A stretch of DNA of 6,651 nucleotides from positions 1 to 6,651 of the forward strand of contig JABZIF010000057.1 of assembly GCA_015258485.1 (NCBI GenBank), in the 5' to 3' direction. This document shows, piece after piece, positions 1 through 3,691 of the stretch. The notes below the pieces were generated by a model that saw only the letters and a program-made list of their open reading frames with translations, was not told the origin of the DNA and searched no databases. The translations under genes were made by a program, and so were the position numbers. Every line of letters begins with the position of its first letter. Position 1 is the stretch's first letter. The stretch comes from Atopobiaceae bacterium. Its GTDB lineage: Bacteria; Actinomycetota; Coriobacteriia; Coriobacteriales; Atopobiaceae.

Positions 1-283
1 GGCAGAACTCTCCTGCTACGCGAGAAGCCATGTCTTGGATGACGGTGAAGGTAGTCAAGACAAGGGGAACCGAGGAGTTCTGGTTTGGTGCGGAGCCTGA
101 ATTGGTTACAGAATTGTGTGATCCGCAAGCAGAGAGCGAGGCGATGGCAATTGTAGAACTTGCGACAATTAGAGACATCGCTGACCTGCGGGTTAGGAGA
201 GGGTTACGGTAAGCGTGCGGTTGCAAGTCTGTGTGCGAGCGTAGACTTGCAGCTGTCGAACAATGCGTGCAGTGATGCTTCAT
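1..283 (-). CDS. Metal ABC transporter substrate-binding lipoprotein (ZnuA/MntA/TroA-like), 5' part
   Basis: The minus strand reads 94 codons from an ATG at 283 without a stop, and the gene runs off the left edge. The visible protein has a His/Cys-rich start (MKHHCTHC), a basic segment TRRSAM at about residues 31-36, a hydrophobic stretch at 37-49 and a perfect lipobox LSAC with the lipidated Cys at 53. A Ser/Asn/Gly-rich linker (54-72) follows, then LVLTTFTVIQDMASRVAGE (74-92), the characteristic mature start of the ZnuA/TroA family of Zn, Mn or Fe receptors. Such proteins are anchored outside the membrane and deliver metal to an ABC permease; those partner genes would lie outside the window. 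The start at 283 is chosen because AAGGAAG sits 5 nt upstream and because a start at Met36 would lose the basic n-region. A TTG at codon 20 is the alternative. Metal specificity cannot be read from this fragment. Confidence 0.85.
   Translation of the reverse strand, partial: MKHHCTHCSTAASLRSHTDLQPHAYRNPLLTRRSAMSLIVASSTIAIASLSACGSHNSVTNSGSAPNQNSSVPLVLTTFTVIQDMASRVAGEFC
218..255. repeat. Inverted repeat within the signal-peptide region of the metal-receptor gene
   Basis: TGCAAGTCT (222-230) and AGACTTGCA (243-251) are perfect 9-bp inverse complements around a 12-nt loop. On the plus strand the pairing extends to 13 pairs with two G-U wobbles (218-255), but in the minus-strand mRNA these become mismatches. 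In the mRNA it would form a hairpin about 32 nt after the proposed start codon at 283. Confidence 0.5.
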
Positions 284-284
284 G

Positions 285-320
285 GTGACTTCCTTCGTAG
301 AGATTAGAGCTGGTAGTCAC
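285..320 (-). promoter_or_regulatory. Hairpin sequestering the ribosome binding site of the metal-receptor gene
   Basis: In the minus-strand transcript, GUGACUACC (320-312) can pair with GGAAGUCAC (293-285), 8 of 9 positions, around an 18-nt loop. The 3' arm contains part of the Shine-Dalgarno sequence AAGGAAG and ends one base before the ATG. The pairing is seen in the sequence. A role in translational control is inferred. Confidence 0.45.
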
Positions 321-366
321 AGAATTGGGAACGTGGGACTAGGAGCTCAACGGTTTTTCTCGCAAT

Positions 367-395
367 AGTATATTCCTAAAAGTTAGCCTTGTCTA
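367..395 (-). promoter_or_regulatory. Sigma-A-type promoter of the metal-receptor gene
   Basis: On the minus strand, TAGACA (395-390, 5/6 match to TTGACA) is followed by a 17-nt spacer and TATACT (372-367, 5/6 match to TATAAT). Spacing is optimal. Transcription would start near 360, giving a leader of about 77 nt before the ATG at 283. The -35 box and much of the spacer lie inside the inverted repeat at 380-399. Confidence 0.65.
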
Positions 396-399
396 ACTT
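380..399. promoter_or_regulatory. Candidate metalloregulator operator (DtxR/IdeR-like inverted repeat)
   Basis: AAGTTAG (380-386) and CTAACTT (393-399) form a perfect 7-bp inverted repeat with a 6-nt spacer. The left half reads GTTAGCCT, identical to the core of the DtxR box TTAGGTTAGCCTAACCTAA, while the right half has the CTAAC element shifted. It overlaps the -35 box and spacer of the promoter serving the metal-receptor gene. That is the expected place for a metal-dependent repressor of the DtxR/MntR family. Zur or Fur cannot be excluded. Confidence 0.5.
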
Positions 400-469
400 A
401 TTAATAAATAAGATTCCTTTTCATGATGATTTGAAGACAAAAAAAATCGAAAGATTGAGCATGAATTTT

Positions 470-491
470 AATGTGTCATTTGTGTCACATT
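470..491. promoter_or_regulatory. 22-bp palindrome, candidate operator of the dehydrogenase-permease operon
   Basis: AATGTG (470-475) and CACATT (486-491) are perfect inverse complements, and the inner CA (477-478) and TG (483-484) also match. The same stretch contains a direct repeat TGTGTCA at 472-478 and 481-487. It lies about 140 bp upstream of the dehydrogenase start. The arms resemble Crp/Fnr-type TGTGA/TCACA half-sites, but the spacer is 8 rather than 6 nt. The direct repeat would also suit an AraC-type regulator such as the one encoded at 2510-3319. Which protein binds is unknown. Confidence 0.4.
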
Positions 492-553
492 TTAAGCAAA
501 TTATTATCTTTTACCTAATTAACCATATGATTTGTCTCTCAAAAATAATTTTT

Positions 554-584
554 TTGTAGAAAATTATGTGAATATAGCTAAAAT
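554..584 (+). promoter_or_regulatory. Possible promoter of the dehydrogenase-permease operon
   Basis: TTGTAG (554-559) precedes TAAAAT (579-584, 5/6 match to TATAAT) with a long 19-nt spacer. An alternative -10 is TATGAT at 526-531, which lacks a good -35 box and would fit an activator-dependent promoter downstream of the palindrome at 470-491. Neither is strong. Confidence 0.25.
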
Positions 585-630
585 TTATTTTGTTCCTAAT
601 GGTTTTGCTCGTGAGTAATAAGGAGAGAGC

Positions 631-1383
631 ATGACGTTCGATTTTACAGGCAAATTGGTTCTGGTTACAGGCGGAAGCGCTGGCATTGGCGCTGAAATCT
701 CCAAGGGTATTGTTGCTGGAGGTGGACATGTAATCGTTTGCTCTCGTCACGAGGACACTGGCCGCAAGTTTGTCAAAGAGCTTGGTGAGGGTAACTATTT
801 CTACCCAATGGACATTGCAGATGCAGAGGGCGTTAAGAAGACTGTTGCTCAAATTCTTGAGGAGTGCGGAGACGTTAACGTTCTTATCAACTGCGCTGGT
901 CGCATCAGCTCCGTTCCTTTTGCTGAGGTAGATGACGAGGAGTGGAATAAAACCATCAACACCAATCTCACTGGTACTTACAATGTGACTCACGCTCTCT
1001 GGCAGCACTTCATTAAGCGTGGCGGCGCTCGTATCGTTAACGTTTCTTCCGTTGCTGGCAAAATTGGTGGCGGCCTCCTTGGCACCGTTGCGTACGCATC
1101 TTCTAAGGCTGGCATGAATGGCTTTACCAAGGCTATTGCTAAAGAGGGCGGTAAGTATGGCATTTCTTGTAACGCTGTTTGCCCATCTTTTACCATTACA
1201 GATATGACCACTGCACTTTCCAATGATGAGGAGAAGTACAAGAAGGTTGTAGGCATTATTCCTCTTGGCCGTCCTGCTCAGGCATCTGAGCCTGCACAGA
1301 TGGTACTGTTCTTTGCTTCTGATGCTGCTAGCTTTGTCAACGGTGAGGTTGGCGACTGCGACGGCGGCATTGTTATGGACTAG
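631..1383 (+). CDS. Classical short-chain dehydrogenase/reductase (SDR), probably acting on a sugar acid
   Basis: The 250-residue protein is a full-length classical SDR and probably a soluble NAD(P)(H)-dependent oxidoreductase. The Rossmann nucleotide-binding motif TGGSAGIG is at 13-20, NCAG (usually NNAG) at 87-90, the structural Asn at 112, the catalytic Ser at 139/140, and YASSK with Tyr155 and Lys159. The PLGRPAQASE segment (211-220) and the DGG near the C-terminus (residues 244-246) are typical of FabG/KduD-like members. Arg39 after beta-strand 2 hints at NADP(H) preference. AGGAG ends 5 nt before the ATG. The gene is 10 nt upstream of a KdgT-type permease. I therefore infer a dehydrogenase for a keto-deoxy sugar acid, perhaps KduD-like, rather than a fatty-acid enzyme, but sequence alone does not settle the substrate. 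The family is certain, the substrate is not. Confidence 0.93.
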   Translation: MTFDFTGKLVLVTGGSAGIGAEISKGIVAGGGHVIVCSRHEDTGRKFVKELGEGNYFYPMDIADAEGVKKTVAQILEECGDVNVLINCAGRISSVPFAEVDDEEWNKTINTNLTGTYNVTHALWQHFIKRGGARIVNVSSVAGKIGGGLLGTVAYASSKAGMNGFTKAIAKEGGKYGISCNAVCPSFTITDMTTALSNDEEKYKKVVGIIPLGRPAQASEPAQMVLFFASDAASFVNGEVGDCDGGIVMD

Positions 1384-1393
1384 GTGATTGTTG

Positions 1394-2389
1394 ATGGCTA
1401 CAAAAGATCCGATTTCTATTCAGCACCCATTTAAGGCATTGGGCCGTATTCCAGGTGCAAATATCCTAATACCACTGCTGCTTGGTGTTTTCATGAACAC
1501 ATTTTTCCCAGAGGTATTTCCAACGCTTGGTAGCTTTACTGCAGCTATGACCGTCAAGGGCACTGCTGCTCTGGTTGGTGCTTTCATGCTGTGCGTTGGT
1601 GCAACCATTTCGTTCAAGAGCGCGCCAAAGGCTGCACTTCGTGGTGCAATCATCATCATCTCTAAGGTTGTGTTCTGCGTTGCTCTGGGTCTTGCTGTTT
1701 TGTTCTTCCTGAACGACAACCTGCTTGGCCTTTCTTCTATGGTTATCCTTGCTGCTTGCTCTGGTGCAAACAACTCTATGTATGCAGGTCTGATGGCTGA
1801 TTACGGTAACGAGTACGAGCAGGGTGCAGTTGCAATTACTACACTGGTTGTTGGTCCTCCAGTTACCATGCTTGCTCTTGGCGCAACTGGCCAGTCTCCA
1901 ATTAACTGGTCTTTACTTGGTGCAGTTCTCCCAATCATTCTGGGTATCCTGCTTGGTAACTTCTTCCCATCTATGAAGAAGATGCTTACTAGTGCTCTGC
2001 CAGCAATTATTGTGATGACCTTCTTTGCAATGGGTACTACCATGAAGTTTGATTCTCTAATCATGGCTGGTCCTGCAGGTATTCTGCTTGGCGTAATCTG
2101 CTCCGTCTGTGGTGGCTTTATTAACTACTTTGTTGACCGAGCAACTGGCGGAACAGGTATTGCTGGTGTTGCAATTTCTTCCTGCGCGGGGGCAAATGCA
2201 CTTACACCTGCTGCTATGGCAGAGGCTAATCCAGCTCTGTACGGTGGAGCTGCTCTTGCAACAGCAAATGCACAGGTAGCAGCCGCAGTTATCGTAACTG
2301 CAATCTTGACTCCTTTGATTACTGGTTATGTCGCTGAGCATTTTGCTAAAAAGGACAACACCTCAGAGGAAGTTGTTGAAGCTGCTTAA
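1394..2389 (+). CDS. kdgT: 2-keto-3-deoxygluconate permease family transporter
   Basis: The 331-residue hydrophobic protein matches the KdgT family in length (E. coli KdgT is about 327 residues) and in pattern: an N-terminal HPFKALGRIPGANILIPLLLG region, then about ten membrane segments. Family members import 2-keto-3-deoxygluconate and related sugar acids by proton symport across the cytoplasmic membrane. Two similar re-entrant-like motifs stand out, CSGANNS at 122-128 and CAGANAL at 264-270, consistent with the inverted duplication of the wider BART superfamily. VDRATGGTGIAG (247-258) is also typical. The ATG at 1394 is preferred over in-frame TTGs at 1388 and 1391 because AGGTGA (1382-1387) then lies 6 nt upstream. 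It is co-transcribed with the dehydrogenase, whose stop codon partly overlaps this binding site, and is followed by a terminator. The exact sugar acid is unproven. Confidence 0.9.
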   Translation: MATKDPISIQHPFKALGRIPGANILIPLLLGVFMNTFFPEVFPTLGSFTAAMTVKGTAALVGAFMLCVGATISFKSAPKAALRGAIIIISKVVFCVALGLAVLFFLNDNLLGLSSMVILAACSGANNSMYAGLMADYGNEYEQGAVAITTLVVGPPVTMLALGATGQSPINWSLLGAVLPIILGILLGNFFPSMKKMLTSALPAIIVMTFFAMGTTMKFDSLIMAGPAGILLGVICSVCGGFINYFVDRATGGTGIAGVAISSCAGANALTPAAMAEANPALYGGAALATANAQVAAAVIVTAILTPLITGYVAEHFAKKDNTSEEVVEAA

Positions 2390-2411
2390 CAAGTTTCACA
2401 AATCTAAGTGT

Positions 2412-2446
2412 AAAATCCCAACACCTAAAGGTGCTGGGATTTTTTT
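2412..2446 (+). terminator. Rho-independent terminator after the permease gene
   Basis: AAAATCCCA (2412-2420) with CACC (2422-2425) pairs with GGTG (2430-2433) and TGGGATTTT (2435-2443). There is a single A/C mismatch and a TAAA loop, and the stem runs into seven T residues (2440-2446). The loop starts 37 nt after the permease stop codon. On the minus strand the U-tract would be only UUUU, so it may also weakly stop the convergent AraC-family gene. Confidence 0.9.
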
Positions 2447-2509
2447 GTTGCTTGAATAGTTAACTTTGTAACTCAAAAGCCTGTTGTTAGTTTTTACTAC
2501 AAGTAATAA

Positions 2510-3319
2510 CTACTTAATCAGAATATTTCCTTCATAGCGGTCATGAACATCCTGAGGTGTAACGCCCATGTGTTTCTTGTACAGTCTGCTGAAGTAGAAC
2601 GGATCGTTGTAACCAACTGCCTCGGAAGTCTCTCGTACAGAAAGGCCAGACTGAAGTAGCTGTTTAGCATGATCAAGACGCTTTGCAATGATGAACGTCA
2701 TTGGGCGAACGCCAAATGTTTGGACAAAATTGTTAGAGAAGCGCTGAGTACTCATTCCGCAGCGTTTGGCCAAGTCGGGAATGGTAATTGGATTTGCAAA
2801 GTGGAGTTCGATATATGTGCGAGCGTCGGCCATACTCTCCTGGACTTTTTGGCTGTTGGTAAGTAGGAACATTGATTTGATAAGTTCGGTGCCATTGACA
2901 ATCTGCGCAACACGATTGTCCAGTGATGGGGTGGTATTAAGTTTTTCTAGGTCAAGTGTCTTATTAAGAATGCGATCAAACCCTTGAGGATCAAATGCAT
3001 ATGCATTGAAGATTGGACTAGTGACATCGTCCTCCACGCCGTCATAATAGATGTTTACGTGGTCAAAAGAACGCCCGTAAAGTGTGCGATAAGAAACGGT
3101 CTGACCTGCGGGAGCGTGTACAACGGTGGTTCCTTCGCAGATAAACTCTTCGCCGCCAATAGTAATTTCAGCTGCTCCAAAAATAGGAATGATGAAAACA
3201 GAATGGGCAAGCGAAAAAGTAACTTGGGAGTCAGCAATCTTCTGCTGACGGTTTATTGAAAACACACTATACGTTTGCCGCGAATAGGTCTTTTTTAGTT
3301 CTTGCAGATTAGTCTGCAT
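2510..3319 (-). CDS. AraC-family transcriptional regulator
   Basis: The 269-residue protein has an N-terminal cupin-like effector-binding region (about 35-95, including the glycine-rich IFGAAEITIGGEEFICEG part) and a C-terminal double helix-turn-helix DNA-binding domain at about 165-260. The first helix-turn-helix covers ITIPDLAKRCGMSTQRFS (178-195). The second covers LSVRETSEAVGYNDPFYFSR (226-245), followed by LYKKHMGVTPQ, the AraC/XylS signature. GAGGAGA (3330-3324) lies just upstream of the ATG at 3319. It converges on the dehydrogenase-permease operon, so it is a plausible sugar-responsive regulator of that operon; this is inferred from position only. Proteins of this layout usually sense carbohydrates and bind direct repeats. 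The effector is unknown. Confidence 0.93.
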   Translation of the reverse strand: MQTNLQELKKTYSRQTYSVFSINRQQKIADSQVTFSLAHSVFIIPIFGAAEITIGGEEFICEGTTVVHAPAGQTVSYRTLYGRSFDHVNIYYDGVEDDVTSPIFNAYAFDPQGFDRILNKTLDLEKLNTTPSLDNRVAQIVNGTELIKSMFLLTNSQKVQESMADARTYIELHFANPITIPDLAKRCGMSTQRFSNNFVQTFGVRPMTFIIAKRLDHAKQLLQSGLSVRETSEAVGYNDPFYFSRLYKKHMGVTPQDVHDRYEGNILIK

Positions 3320-3379
3320 AGAATCTCCTCATTTCACAAGCGTCCTACCATACTGAATATAAAAAATGACATGGAGAGT

Positions 3380-3407
3380 ATTTTAGTCAGCAGAGCAGCG
3401 ATTGCAA
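3380..3407 (-). promoter_or_regulatory. Possible promoter of the AraC-family gene
   Basis: On the minus strand, TTGCAA (3407-3402, 4/6 match) is followed by a 16-nt spacer and TAAAAT (3385-3380, 5/6 match). Transcription would start near 3373, giving a leader of about 54 nt. The palindrome GTTAAT-N5-ATTAAC at 3440-3456 lies upstream of the -35 box, where an activator would bind. Confidence 0.4.
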
Positions 3408-3439
3408 CCCAAAATAAAAGAAAAAATACCATTTCAGGG

Positions 3440-3456
3440 GTTAATTTTTGATTAAC
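3440..3456. repeat. Palindrome GTTAAT-N5-ATTAAC
   Basis: Perfect 6-bp arms at 3440-3445 and 3451-3456 flank TTTTG. It sits upstream of the possible AraC-family promoter and could be an operator. The arms are AT-rich, so chance occurrence is possible. Confidence 0.35.
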
Positions 3457-3506
3457 GAAAAAGACAATTGGCTACGTACTTTTTATGAAATGATTTAAAA
3501 AAGAGC

Positions 3507-3522
3507 AATTTATGTATAAATT
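3507..3522. repeat. Palindrome AATTTAT-GT-ATAAATT
   Basis: Perfect 7-bp arms at 3507-3513 and 3516-3522 around a 2-nt centre. It lies 170 bp upstream of the YidC fusion start. It may be an operator for that gene, but in such AT-rich DNA chance is a real alternative. Confidence 0.3.
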
Positions 3523-3533
3523 TTATCCATTCG

Positions 3534-3570
3534 GTTTAAAGATTTTATCTGTTGTCTATTTGCTTTAAAC
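3534..3570. repeat. Inverted repeat GTTTAAAG ... CTTTAAAC upstream of the YidC fusion
   Basis: Perfect 8-bp arms at 3534-3541 and 3563-3570 are separated by 21 nt, with CGG before the left arm and CCG just beyond the right arm. The right arm lies between the -35 and -10 boxes of one candidate promoter (3552-3580). It could be a paired operator or a weak stem-loop. Confidence 0.35.
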
Positions 3571-3580
3571 TGCCGATAAA
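3552..3580 (+). promoter_or_regulatory. Possible upstream promoter of the YidC fusion gene
   Basis: TTGTCT (3552-3557) is followed by a 17-nt spacer and GATAAA (3575-3580). The two boxes each match consensus at 4 of 6 positions. Spacing is good and the inverted repeat at 3534-3570 overlaps it. Confidence 0.3.
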
Positions 3581-3588
3581 TAGTGTTT

Positions 3589-3617
3589 TTGATACCATAA
3601 CTAGCTATGCACAAAAT
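3589..3617 (+). promoter_or_regulatory. Possible promoter of the YidC fusion gene
   Basis: TTGATA (3589-3594, 5/6 match) is followed by a 17-nt spacer and CAAAAT (3612-3617, 4/6 match). The near-palindrome at 3596-3609 (CATA, CTAG and TATG blocks) lies in the spacer. The predicted start near 3624 would give a leader of about 68 nt. Confidence 0.4.
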
Positions 3618-3691
3618 GGGTACTACAGGTTTCTTTAGTTTGTTATGGTTCTGTTGGCTTTTGCAGAGATTTTTTCGTAGAAGGTTTGTAT

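Larger units (their letters stand above)
284..630. other. Divergent regulatory region, 347 bp without a gene
   Basis: This stretch separates the minus-strand metal receptor from the plus-strand dehydrogenase operon. From about 360 it is strongly AT-rich. It holds the metal-receptor leader (284-360), its promoter and operator (367-399), a 22-bp palindrome (470-491) and AT-rich DNA up to the dehydrogenase ribosome binding site (620-626). No convincing coding sequence or structured RNA family was recognised in it. Confidence 0.7.
3320..3691. other. Divergent regulatory region, 372 bp without a gene
   Basis: This very AT-rich stretch separates the minus-strand AraC-family gene from the plus-strand YidC fusion gene. 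It contains the candidate promoters at 3380-3407, 3552-3580 and 3589-3617 and three inverted repeats (3440-3456, 3507-3522, 3534-3570). Short open frames in it lack ribosome binding sites and family features, so I do not call a gene here. No riboswitch or small RNA was recognised. Confidence 0.65.

Noticed and set aside
30..212. Plus-strand open frame of 60 codons (open from position 3)
   Set aside because: It has no family features, uses codons unlike the neighbouring genes, and lies opposite a clear lipoprotein-signal and ZnuA-like sequence on the minus strand.
218..255. Intrinsic terminator for a plus-strand gene ending near 212
   Set aside because: The stem is not followed by a T-tract, and the region is better explained as minus-strand coding sequence.
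284..360. Known riboswitch in the metal-receptor leader
   Set aside because: The leader is long enough only for a small element and I see no consensus core such as that of the yybP-ykoY, NiCo or cobalamin classes.
470..491. Canonical Crp (cAMP receptor) site
   Set aside because: The half-sites TGTGT and TCACA are 8 nt apart instead of 6, so it is reported only as an unassigned palindrome.
511..1008. Minus-strand open frame of 165 codons overlapping the dehydrogenase
   Set aside because: Antisense to a certain SDR gene, running into AT-rich intergenic DNA, with low-complexity translation and no domain features.
2984..3259. Plus-strand open frame of 91 codons over the AraC gene
   Set aside because: Antisense to a clear AraC-family gene; no ribosome binding site and no domain.
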